Shown: one piece after another, positions 10,140-20,230 of the stretch | Layout: each line of letters starts with the position of its first letter | Numbering within the stretch: the stretch's first letter is position 1 | NCBI GenBank assembly: GCA_006503535.1 | Contig: QYRS01000012.1 | Coordinates: 744,001-808,000 of the forward strand | Source: Arthrinium phaeospermum | Taxonomy: Eukaryota > Ascomycota > Sordariomycetes > Amphisphaeriales > Apiosporaceae | Reading direction: 5' to 3' | Length of the DNA: 64,000 nucleotides | Translations under genes and position numbers: made by a program | The notes under the pieces: model-generated | What the model was told of the DNA's origin: nothing | The model's database searches: none | Seen by the model: the letters and a program-made list of their open reading frames with translations, nothing else

Positions 10140-11702
10140 GAGGGCGACTGGGGGGGAAAGAGAGAAAAATTGACGGATAGCTAGTGGGGGAGGAAATGAA
10201 GTGCTCTCTTTTCTTCTCTTCTCTTCCCTCCTTCATTCAGCCAACGCTCCTTTTCGAGAGGCGGAGAGAGCAATGGAGCTTTGTGGACTGCTTCTGGTTT
10301 AGGCAACGGAAGACCGGGTCTGGTCACCGTGGACAGTAAAACGGATGCTTCGCCGGAGAGGACGGAGGGGCGATGGGGGTTTGCTTCGTGATGGAGTCTT
10401 GGCTCGTCCAGCTTGCTGATACTATTATCTGCCAAAATCAATGTGAGGACGGGAAAAGATATAGATGGCCAGTAACGGTATATGGATCAACTTGAGCATG
10501 GTAGCAATCCAGACCCCAATCAAATATGACATGGTGATAAAACCCGATCGTCAGATGCACCAGGTGAATTGTGAGTGCTTGGATATGCCGCCGTAAAGGT
10601 TATCCTGATGCTGGCCCATTAACTCAAAATGGCATCGCAAGGTGGGTTGTTTGCTACCAAACCGTGGACTATGCTCCCCGGTTGCTCACCGGTGGAAAGC
10701 AGCACCTGCTGTATAACAACTGGCAATATTATGGAGGCTGGTTAAGTCGATTCGATATTCGATGCTACAGTGCGGCGGCCGTGGTACGACATATATCTGC
10801 TCGTTTGTCACATATTTCCGATGTCTCGGTTGCTCGCTGGCATGTGTAGAGGCTAAGGGCCCCGCCCCCACCTTGGGCGAGAGAAGGTCCCTGGCTCCCT
10901 GGCACCTGGTAGCCTGGGGTATATCTCATCTCAGTAATCTCCAGCATTGGATCGTGCCAGGCTACCAGCCCTTTCCTATAAAACTAACTGCAACAGCAAA
11001 AGCAGACGAGTCAAGAGACAGCTACATACACTACATTACATGTATGCAGGTAATGACAGTGTCCTCGAATTTCTCACTTCCGCGGCTGTGCATAAAGCCC
11101 GTCCGTCCTACCAACCACCTGTCGAATGTCCAAGTACAAGGTTGGCTGGTAGTTGCAATTAGGACGGGCAGAGGTCAGGTAGCTTCCGCGGATAAGGTAT
11201 GCTTTAAATTGGCTTGGCAGCTAGGGCAGATGGATTCTACCTTCTGTTCTCGGCTGATTTGACCCGACCCATACCACCCCGTACGTTATCACCCATGGAC
11301 TTCCACGCCCAAGGGCTAATTATCCTGCGCGTATGCACGTACTTTGATGACGATGACGATCCTAGGTTGCATTGCATGCGAGACAATTTATATGCAGGCA
11401 CACTGACAATCGGCGCCATGCGTGCTTTCCTCTTTTTGATCGAGCAGAGAGAGGAGGGGGGATGTGTTATAAGGATGGCAGCAATACCAGCCCTTGTGAT
11501 TGATTGTTACTCGAACCCTTCCGGTCAATACCCATCCCCCTCCCTTTGGTTTCCCAACGGGCAGCCCAGCCCAACCAAGGTAGGTATCCGTTAGGTTTTG
11601 TTTGCCGTATGCATAATTATTCGTCAGTCGCTACCACCGACCTTGGAAACAACTGAGAGGAGACGGCGACGGGCTCAATCACCAGAGCGCTGCCGCCAAA
11701 AG
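10140..11702. other. Intergenic, no gene seen
   Basis: Downstream region of the mitofissin-like gene and upstream region of the PNGase A-like gene. Open frames here are short and lack coding character or domain marks. No RNA gene recognised. Confidence 0.45.
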
Positions 11703-13730
11703 ATGTATCTTATCCAAATGCTTTTGCTGGCTTTAGCCGCTTTGGCACAAGCTACCACCGACGCGAGAAATCCCCGGCAAAATGTCCTGGCCAAAAGGTC
11801 TGTCGAGGCGAAGCCGCCTTTATTCGGACACCGGGATTTGATGATGATGGACACGGAGCCGGACGTGGTGTCCCCCACCGCCAACGCGCCCCGGGCCATA
11901 TCCACTCCGCTCGAGTGCTTCCAGGTCGCCGAGCCGGTACTGACCGACCAGGGCCTCACCCTGCGCGGCCAAAGCGAGCCGTACGCCGATCCTCAGACGA
12001 AGCCTGCTTGCTCGCAGGTACTCATGGTGCATACATTTGCCAACAGCTACGGCGCTCCTTTTGTCGGTCAGTTCAAATTCAGATACGCTCCCCCATGGGA
12101 TCGGTGACCAGAAGCCCTTAACTCATGCGATGGTATAGGGAACTACACGCCCCCCGACTGCGATTTTGACCATATCGTGATCAACTTCACGACGTTGGTG
12201 CGGGGCCGCCAGTTTGACCGGACCGGCGTAATGTACCTGGGCGATACTGAGGTCTGGAGAACGTCCACTGCCGAGCCTAATCCGTCCGGCATCCGCTGGG
12301 TGTGGCTCAAGGACATGACGCCGTTCTTGTCCCTCTGGAAGCAGCCGCAGACGATCATATTCGACCTGGAGAATATCGTCAACGACCAGTACACGGGCCT
12401 CCTCAACACCACACTCACGGCGACCTTCTTCAAGGGTCCTACAGATGCAAACGGTACCGGGTACTCGCCCGCGGACCAGATCATCCCCATCTCCCAGCGG
12501 CTGGGGTCCCAGGGCAAGCCCAGCCAGTTCACCACGCCCGAAATGAACGCGACCAGCACGGTTAGCTTCCCGCGAAACGCCCGCCGCGCCGTCTTCTCGG
12601 TCGACGTCAAAGGCCAGGGCAACGAGGAGTTCTGGTGGAGCAACCTGCCGCAGAGCGCCACGCTGACCTTCAACAAAACCTATGGCGCCTATGTGGGCTA
12701 CTCACCTTGGCGCGAGGTGCAGGTCACGATCGACGGGCAGCTCGCGGGCGTGGTCTGGCCTTTCCCGGTCATCTACACAGGCGGCGTCATACCCCAGCTC
12801 CACCGGCCTATTGTCGGCATCGACGTCTTCGACCTGCGGGAGCACGAGATCGACATCACGCCGTTCCTGCCCCGCCTGTGCGACGGCCAGGAGCACACGT
12901 TCCAGATCGCCATTGTGGGCCTGGTCGACGACGGGTCGTCCAAGGCGTCGCTTTCCACGACGACCGAGAGCTCCTGGTATGTGACGGGCAAGGTCTTCGT
13001 CTGGCTGGACGAAGACGCGCAGTCCGTCACCACGGGCGAGGTGACCCAGATCTCCCAGAGTGCGCCGAGCATTGGGTTCGCGCAGAGGATTACGCAGAAC
13101 GCCACGGGCTTCAACGAGACCCTCGACTTCGACCTGACGGTGTCCCGCCAGTTCTCCGTCAGTGCCTCGGTGAAGACGCAAAATGGCGAGAGTACGGCGA
13201 CCTGGTCGCAGACGCTTGACTACTCCAACGTTGGCCGGGTCTTCAGCTTCGGCGAAGGTGCCGTCAACAACTTCTCCATCACGGGCCTCGACCAGGCCCA
13301 GAGCGGCGGCGGGGCGGACTACGCCACCAAGTACGACTACCCCCTGTTCTGCAACAGTACGCAGACCATCTCCCCCGAGGGCAACCTGACCATCACGGGG
13401 GTGCTGGACCAGGGCCTGGGCCTCGAGGTCAGCGGCGGCACCGTCTTCCCCATGGGCCTGGAAGCCTTCGCGTCGGCGTCGTCCGAGTTCCAGGGGTCCC
13501 GGCTGCGGACCACGACCAACGGCACCGCGGTCTTCCGCCGCGCGGGCGACAACAGCTTCAGTACCGGCGATGGGCAGACGTATCAGAGCTTCGCCTTCAG
13601 TGGCATTGCCGGCGCGGCGGGCACGGACGCGTCCGGGACTTTGCTGTATTCGCGTCGGGTGAACGCGGCTAACGACTCGGTCGCGGCGGATAATGAGGAC
13701 GTGGTGGCCAAGGGGGTCACTCTCGTGTGA
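11703..13730 (+). CDS. Secreted PNGase A-type peptide amidase
   Basis: Resembles peptide-N4-(N-acetyl-beta-glucosaminyl)asparagine amidase A, which removes N-glycans from glycopeptides and is secreted or acts in the vesicle lumen. I place exons 11703-12066 and 12139-13730 around a 72-nt intron ending GTATAG, giving 651 residues. ATG 11703 gives a clear signal peptide (MYLIQMLLLALAALAQA); an upstream in-frame start would bury it. Family marks follow: PLECFQVAEPVLTDQG, a Cys near the end of exon 1, FVGNYTPPDCDFDHIVINFT, RGRQFDRTGVMYLGDTEVWR, and the STAEP, TGLLNTTLTATFF and VQVTIDGQLAGVVWPFPVI segments. Several NxT/S sites fit secretion. The C-terminal half (around TGLDQAQSGGG and beta-like repeats) also fits the family. 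It looks intact; no functional partner gene lies nearby. Confidence 0.88.
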
Positions 13731-14206
13731 TTGGCTTGGGTAGTTGGCTTGGGGGCGTCACGTCATTTACTAGTTTCGAGAGAGAGAGAACATTCAATAA
13801 TCATTAATACCTTACAACATGACTTGATCAACCCGCTCTCGTTTCCTGCAATCATGCGGGCAGGCCATGTAAGTTCCTTGGGCTATGTGCCTGGCAGATG
13901 ATACTTCATTATAAAAGTTCCTTCTCAGGAACTGCCTAGATTACTAGAGCGCCGAATCCTCTATCGGGATTGAATCAACAACAAGAGTCTCAATGATGGG
14001 TGGCACCCACCACCAAAAGAGAAAGGAGAAGCAACAGCTCGGCAAAAAGACACAAACATACAACACCGAGGATTCCCAGGTCGTCGCCGTCCCTAGTACT
14101 AATTCGGCTCTCTAAGCTCTTATCTAGGGGGAGAGCGGATGCCGACCTTATGCAATAAAGTGTTCTAGAAAGGGGAAGACGCCGGAGGACCACAAACCCC
14201 CTCCCC
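13731..14206. other. Convergent intergenic stretch
   Basis: Lies between the 3' ends of the PNGase A-like gene and the F-box gene and presumably holds both 3' untranslated regions. I see nothing else. Confidence 0.45.
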
Positions 14207-15811
14207 CTACGGACGACATTTGATACTATCCATAACGTCATACCAATACGGATACTCCTTCGATTCTGCAGCAGCGTCCAGATTCGCACGCTCATACGAC
14301 GCGTTGAATCGGTCTTTCCACGTGCCGAACCCCGAAATGACGGTCGGCGTGCTGCATTCGAGCTCAAACGGGTTCTGGCCCCCTCTATACAAGAAATCGT
14401 CGACGTCGACCCAGAGCGTCAGCCCGGCCATCTCCCAGCCGGGAGGCACGCCGATCGTCAGCTTGACGTCGCGCCACCGCAGCTCGTCGCGGACCCGCTC
14501 GAGGAACCGGCAGAAACGGGCCGTGCCGTTCATGCCATCCCCGCCCTCCCTGGGGACGAGGGAGACGTCTCGCAGCCGGACCGTCTGCAGGAGCTCCCGG
14601 GGCAGAGCGGCGAGGGTCTGGAGCAAATCGTCCTCCCGGACGCAGAACCCGCCGAGAGCGAAGTGTCGCACCGCGGCCAGACTGGCGGGCGGGCAGACGG
14701 TCCGCAGCGAGACGCAGAAGGACTCCCACTCGCTCTCGGCAGCGAACGCGTCGGTCTGGATACTCAGCGAGTGCAGCTGGGCCGCCGAGAGCGCTCGGGC
14801 GAGATGGCCGCTCGTGAACGCGGGCCAGCCGGAACCGGAACGCTCCTGCGCCCCGACGAGCAGATCGAGGTGCAGGTGCTGAAATGCGGGATGGGCCACG
14901 AGGGCGGTGAAGTCGGCCAGGACACGGCACGGCTCCTCGAAGACGCGGACGTTGAGCCCCGTCGGGAGCTCGAAGGCGTCCAGGCGCAGCTGAGGCGGGG
15001 GGTGGTGGTGGTCCAGATGGCGGGCCACGATGGACGTGACGGCGCGGAAAGCGGGCCAGTCTTCGCCGTCGTCGTCCCATTCCTCCGCCCTGGGGACCAT
15101 GTCACCGCGTCCCGGCCACCCGCGCGGCACGTTGTAGATGAAGCCGGGTGGGAAGCTGCGGATCATGGGCGTCTGGAAGAGCGGGTAGAACAGGCGCCCG
15201 TGCGCGGCCGGGGTAATGGTAATAGTGCGCAGGGCCGGGAAGCGACGCTTGACCCGGGCGTCTTCGAAGGCGCGTACATGGGCGTTCGACTGTAGCACCT
15301 CTTGCTGTTGCAGCAGCAGCTGCTGGTAGAAGGCCCAAGACTCGGATATGGTCATTATCGGGCGGGTTGTCCATTCCGCTAGTTCTCGGGACTGAATGTC
15401 GGCGGATTGGACAACCTCGAGGCTTTCTTTACACGCCCGGACAAACCAGCCGGGGAATTTGTCCTCATATGGGTCGGCGTGGTACATTTGGTAGGTCTGT
15501 TCCTCTTCCACACCGTTGTCCCAGAAACTGCTATCCTCGTAATGAATCTCGGAATCGCCATCCTGAGTGTCGTCTGCTGGGAGGATCGTGTCGTCCCAGA
15601 CGATCTCCATAATTTGGTTGCGGTAGACGTCGCTGTCGGCGACAGCCTGGAAGACGTCCAGGTCACGGCGATTGGCCGAGAGGAAAACACGGTCTAGACG
15701 CAAGGGCGCTATTGCCTTCAAAAGCGAACATGTCAGGCGGAGGCTCTTGATGTCACGGTTAGGAAGCTGGCGACAGATGGCGCTCAGGAGCTCGGTAGGG
15801 AGGTGTAACAT
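14207..15811 (-). CDS. F-box domain protein
   Basis: The N-terminus MLHLPTELLSAICRQLP followed by RDIKSLRLTCSLLKAIAPL is a typical fungal F-box, which binds Skp1 in SCF ubiquitin ligases and brings in a substrate. I start at ATG 15811 so that the F-box opens the protein, giving 534 residues; an in-frame ATG at 15868 would add 19 unremarkable residues. After the F-box come an acidic stretch with DDTQDGDSEIHYEDS, a run of glutamines (QQLLLQQQEVLQ) and a long leucine-rich C-terminal part (LHLDLLVG, LHSLSIQTDAF, VRLRDVSLVP) like the LRR-type substrate domains of this large, variable class. One exon is enough. The substrate is unknown. Confidence 0.82.
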   Translation of the reverse strand: MLHLPTELLSAICRQLPNRDIKSLRLTCSLLKAIAPLRLDRVFLSANRRDLDVFQAVADSDVYRNQIMEIVWDDTILPADDTQDGDSEIHYEDSSFWDNGVEEEQTYQMYHADPYEDKFPGWFVRACKESLEVVQSADIQSRELAEWTTRPIMTISESWAFYQQLLLQQQEVLQSNAHVRAFEDARVKRRFPALRTITITPAAHGRLFYPLFQTPMIRSFPPGFIYNVPRGWPGRGDMVPRAEEWDDDGEDWPAFRAVTSIVARHLDHHHPPPQLRLDAFELPTGLNVRVFEEPCRVLADFTALVAHPAFQHLHLDLLVGAQERSGSGWPAFTSGHLARALSAAQLHSLSIQTDAFAAESEWESFCVSLRTVCPPASLAAVRHFALGGFCVREDDLLQTLAALPRELLQTVRLRDVSLVPREGGDGMNGTARFCRFLERVRDELRWRDVKLTIGVPPGWEMAGLTLWVDVDDFLYRGGQNPFELECSTPTVISGFGTWKDRFNASYERANLDAAAESKEYPYWYDVMDSIKCRP

Positions 15812-16420
15812 TGAGTGAGTGAGCGTTCTGGGGAGACGAGAGTCGGATGTACCAATCAATCTGGTCATTTAGTAGGGTCGTTTAGTAACTTAAATAGATA
15901 CTTTGGTCCGTCTAGGTGGGGTGGTCAGAAGTGTTCCCTGTAAGACCAAGTGTGAGTGCCAGTGTGCTGAGGCTAGAAAGGAGAAGCACCTTCAGAGATG
16001 TCTGCAAGCCAAAGAAGTATGTCTACTTTGGGGCGTGTCATGATTACGGGGCCATCCAGGCAAGTAGCTAGCATTTTCTCATGGGCTGAAGGAAATCACG
16101 TACGTCTCCATCACAGAAACGCGAGTAACCATCGGGAAGTTTTGTCATAATAGGCATGATTCTACCATATTGTTTCCTGGTACGAGAAGTTCACGTTTGT
16201 TCTCACAATCAACCGCTTTAGATAACGGCGTGTGCCTGTTATGAGTTTGAGAGGGCAAGCAATAATACATGCTGAACTTTTTTATGGTGTTAAAACCCTT
16301 GGCAATTGGGCCCTCAGAGTTTCATCAAGGGCTGGATCCAAGTAGTATCTTACACATAAGCCCTTTCTATGACCACAAGCTCTATATCGCCCCATCGCCT
16401 TGAACGCCGCCATGAGCTTC
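15812..16420. other. Intergenic between F-box gene and rpt5
   Basis: Both neighbours are on the minus strand, so this holds the F-box gene promoter and the rpt5 3' region. No coding or RNA feature recognised. Confidence 0.45.
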
Positions 16421-18024
16421 TTATGCGTAGAAGTTGACAGTCTGGAAAACAGAAGAGTCAGTATCGTGGAACAGTTTACGTCGCGAAGGAGCTGGCAGCG
16501 GGTAATACTTACGTCCTTCTTCTTGGCCTGAACTTCGGTAATGGCGTCGACGTAGTGCTCGTGGCCGATCTTGTTCTTGCCCATCCGCAGAGCAATCATA
16601 CCGGCCTCCACACAGACAGCCTTCAGCATGGCACCGCCGAACTCGTCGGTACTCCGGGCCAGTTCGCTCCAGTTGACGTTGGGGTCGACCTTCATCTTCC
16701 GCGAGTGGATCTTCAAGATCTGAGCACGCGCTTCCTCGTTAGGTAAGGGGAACTCAATCTTGCGATCGAGACGTCCGGATCGGAGCAGGGCGGGATCCAA
16801 CACATCGACTCGGTTTGTGGCAGCCAGCACCTTGATGCGGTCGTCCGAGGCGAAACCGTCCAGCTGGTTCAGCAACTCCAACATGGTTCGCTGCACCTCT
16901 CGATCACCACTCTTCTCGCTGTCGAATCGCTTGGTACCCACGGCATCCAACTCATCAATAAAGATGATGGCCGGCGCCTTCTCCTTGGCCAAAGCGAAAC
17001 AATCTCTCACTAGCTTAGCGCCATCACCTATGAACATCTGCACTAATTGGGGGCCGGCAAGTTTGAGGAAGGTGGCATCGGTCTGAGCGGCGCAAGCTCG
17101 AGCAAGCAGCGTCTTTCCTGTTCCGGGAGGTCCGTACATCAGAGCACCTAGATGGCGGAGTGATTGGTCAGTCCTTGCAGAACAATGGGTGCGATGGGAA
17201 AAGCGAGGTCAGAAAGCAACATACCCTTGGGTGCCTTGATGCCGATCTTCTTGAAACGCTCCGCCTCCTTCATGGGCCACACAATGGCCTCCACCAACTC
17301 TTCTATTTGCTTGTCAAGACCACCAACATCAGTGTACTTCTCCGTCGGCTTCTCGTCGACTTCCATAGCCTTGACTCGGCTGTCGTACTCCGCGGGGAGG
17401 GTGTCGAGAACAAGATAAGAGTCCTTGTTAACACCAATGAGATCGCCGGGCTTCAGCTCGTTGGGGTCTACCAGACCAATCAGAGGAAGGAAGATGGTCT
17501 GTCGTGTGGATGTCTTGATGACTGCCGACTTGCCGACTCGTGTGGCATCCAGGTCAATATTAGCGCCCTCTTCTGAAGATTCGGCGGTGGGGTCCAGATC
17601 GAGGAGCTCGACGACGTTGCCGACGAGGTATGGTAGTTGCCTGATATGCATGTTAGTTACAGCGCGGTGCAGGGTAGACGAAGCAACGGCAATGCAGCCC
17701 GTACCGGTTGTTAGCGATCTTGTCCATATTCTCCTTGATCTTCTCTCCCATGGTGGCTTTCTCGTGCGATAAGCGCTGGAATTCGCTCTTCATAATGCGG
17801 GCATCGTTCTCGAGCAGGCGTTTCCGCGTTTGGAGGTCTTGGGTACTGAGGGTGAGGACCTCGTCGTCGAGAATTTCCTCCACTTCGGGCTCTGCGTCCT
17901 TCATCTCGGCGTCGCCGTCGGCGGGCTTCTTGTTGTCCTTGTTACCGTCATCGCCACGTCCGTTGTCCTTCTTATCCTCGGGCTCGCGGCGGGAGACACC
18001 CTCCATATCTTGTGAGCTAGACAT
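16421..18024 (-). CDS. rpt5: 26S proteasome regulatory ATPase Rpt5 (subunit 6A)
   Basis: One of six AAA+ ATPases of the proteasome base that unfold ubiquitinated substrates and open the 20S gate. I place four exons on the minus strand: 18024-17705, 17640-17225, 17147-16513 and 16441-16421. The introns are 64, 77 and 71 nt, with CTAAC or CTGAC branch sites. The product is 463 residues. It has an acidic/Lys-rich N-terminus, a coiled-coil ([19 protein letters not shown]), the OB-type middle, Walker A GPPGTGKT (251-258), Walker [10 protein letters not shown] (Asp310, Glu311) and arginine-finger region [12 protein letters not shown]. The last exon has only 21 coding bases and gives the C-terminus TVNFYA, an HbYX-type tail (Phe-Tyr-Ala) that docks into the 20S ring. 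Missing this exon would truncate the tail. It is head-to-head with mix23. Confidence 0.97.
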
Positions 18025-18784
18025 GGTGGCGGCCGAAGGTGTGGATGACGGGGAGAAGGATTCGGTAGAGGGTAAATCGGGGGTGCCCAGAAACGGTAGA
18101 GGGAAGCGTGCGAAAAAGTGATGCTTCGTTGACGGCTGAAGATGTTGATGACAAACGTGTTGTTGGGGTGGTTGATTTGATGGAGATGATGCTGCGGCCT
18201 CTCAAGCAAGCGCAAGGCCCAAGTCCGGAGTTTAGAGCTGTGGTAACTGCAAGGCCACTGTACTGTGCCAGCGGGAAGGCAGGCGTGTGCTGTCGCAATC
18301 AATCAGCCTGATTCATCAAGCGGGGCACTAGATCGGAGCTTCAGGCCTCTACCTGATGCCCCCAGCCAGGGTTTCGCTGGGGCTTTAGTGCATACCAGCC
18401 CGGGCTTTTTATGCGAAGTTGCATAATGCACGATAAAGACCAGCCCGCCCTAGCATATTAGCTTACCTAAAGAGCTAGGTTAAGCTTCCATCCCGTTCGA
18501 AGCTCTGACGACGTGAAGAGAGGGTCGACTGCAGCGTCATCATCGATTTATTTTGATTCGCTACCAACAGCCCTGGCGACTGCAAATCAAGTCAATAGTT
18601 TCACTCAACCTCAGTCCTTGGGTACTCGGGCCCGACTCGCATTATACTCTCAGCTATCGTAAACCTGCCATAAAGCTCTGGCTTCTTAACCATCAAGCTG
18701 GCTGGATACTTCTGGACTAGACGAGCGGCTCCTTCGTCGGATGCCGCAGGCTCCACCGCGCAGCGCTCTCGTGATAATACCACC
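18025..18784. promoter_or_regulatory. Shared divergent promoter, rpt5 / mix23
   Basis: 760 bases separate the two start codons, with no supported coding frame between them. A GC-rich inverted repeat has arms at 18358-18366 and 18376-18383 (GCCCCCAGC / GCTGGGGC). I looked for the yeast proteasome element GGTGGCAAA on both strands and saw no exact copy. Joint regulation is suggested by the arrangement only. Confidence 0.5.
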
Positions 18785-19437
18785 ATGACCGACCTACCCA
18801 AGAGTCCCTCCTTGACACCACAATTTTGTTTCTCGACAGTAGCACTCAGAGGTGCGCGTCCTTTTGGCGACTGCTAATATCTACGGCCCTGGTCTGACAA
18901 TTGGTGTTTCTAGACTTTCTGCGAATATCGCGGGGCGCGGTGGACGATTCGATCACCCAAAACCTCAATGCGCTTGTAACGCCCTCCAAAGCGGGCTTCG
19001 ATCCGAATTCTACATCGGTGCGAACGCCACGCTCGCCACACAGGCAGATTGACCCGCAGTCATGCCAAACCTTCAAGGATCAGGTGCTGTTCCCGTCGTG
19101 GCAGTCGAGGTCTGATGTGTTGACCTACTGTGCATATGTGGCTACGAGTCCCGATCCCAATGATCCGGAGACAACCTTACGAGAGGCTGAGTCGCTACGG
19201 GATAGAGAGCGTGTGGTCAATGAGAGACTTGACCCTTACTCTGCGAGATATTTCCCTCGGGAAGCGCGGACAGAACAGCTGGCGACGCTGCTCCGGCAAG
19301 AACGGGGTGTCGAGACGATTGTGAGATCGCGAACCTGGGGTCTTGTGAGGGAGAGGTGCGGCGGCGATATAGAAGATGCAGACACAGCTTTGAACCAATG
19401 GCGGGACAAGCAAGGGGTCCCCCGCTCTGCGAAGTAA
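18785..19437 (+). CDS. mix23: Mix23 / CCDC58-type mitochondrial intermembrane-space protein
   Basis: Belongs to the Cid2/CCDC58 family, whose yeast member Mix23 is a small intermembrane-space protein that helps import other proteins and rises during protein-import stress. I place exons 18785-18851 and 18914-19437 around a 62-nt intron (GTGCGC...GGTCTGACAATTGGTGTTTCTAG), giving 196 residues. Family marks are QFCFSTVALRDFLR, VDDSITQNLNAL, SCQTFKDQVLFPSWQSR, DVLTYCAYV, the long charged helix DRERVVNERLDPYSARYFPR, and VETIVRSRTWGLVRERC near the end. The cysteines in these blocks match the family positions expected to form disulfides. ATG 18785 is needed to supply the first cysteine block. The rpt5 gene lies divergently upstream. 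Confidence 0.87.
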
Positions 19438-20230
19438 ACTGCAGGCTGGCTAGACTTTGGGGTACGGGTTTCGTGGGTATGAAATCCAGGCCCTTGAGCC
19501 TACTTCGTATAATCGTTAATTAGAGTGTAAGATGAGATCATTCAATGATATACCGCCGCTCACAGGCAAGCAACTTCAAATCCCATTACTTTTCTCGAAA
19601 GGCGGGGTTGTATACTACCCCTGAATCGTACAGGCCTTGCTTCATCACCGAGTTTGTTGTTTTCCATGGTTCCAAGTCGGGAAATGTTCGGTGGGCATGG
19701 GCGAGAGGAGCTCCGGTTTCTCGGCGCATCCCACCGCCGGATGCGGCCCCATTTAACGCTCACACTTCGTCTTTGCAGTTGGCTGCCAGGTACCTTGGCT
19801 TGAAGCACGCGACCTTGCAACCATATGTCCGATAGGTGCATCGTTTGTTGACGATATCGAGCTTCAGTATATATTGAAATTCAATTCTTTGCGACCCTTT
19901 CTTCATTGAATTCAATAGTGCTATCCTAGATTAAGTACACATATGGAGTACTGAAAGTAGGTACATTCACCATCAATTGACCTCAGCTGGCTGTCCAAGT
20001 GGGCTTACATAACTTCCAAGCAAGTCCCTACCTGACAACTGGCCCACGTTTCAAGGCGGGCAGGCGGGCAGGTAGCTAGCGCACCTTATCATATCACCCC
20101 ACGACGCAACTGTACCTTTCTCTAAACTCTGGCAAGCTTCCAGTTCGCGAAAAATTGCCATTCTGGACGACTTTACACCACCGAACCTCCCAATCCCACC
20201 CTCGCTGGCCGACCCTTTCTTTTACCGAGC
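19438..20230. other. Intergenic, naa15 promoter side
   Basis: Holds the mix23 3' region and the naa15 upstream region. A pyrimidine-rich, CCACC-containing leader precedes the naa15 start. No gene recognised. Confidence 0.45.

Noticed and set aside
18025..18784. Yeast-type proteasome control element GGTGGCAAA in the rpt5/mix23 spacer
   Set aside because: No exact copy seen on either strand; partial matches such as GTGGCGGCC are too weak.
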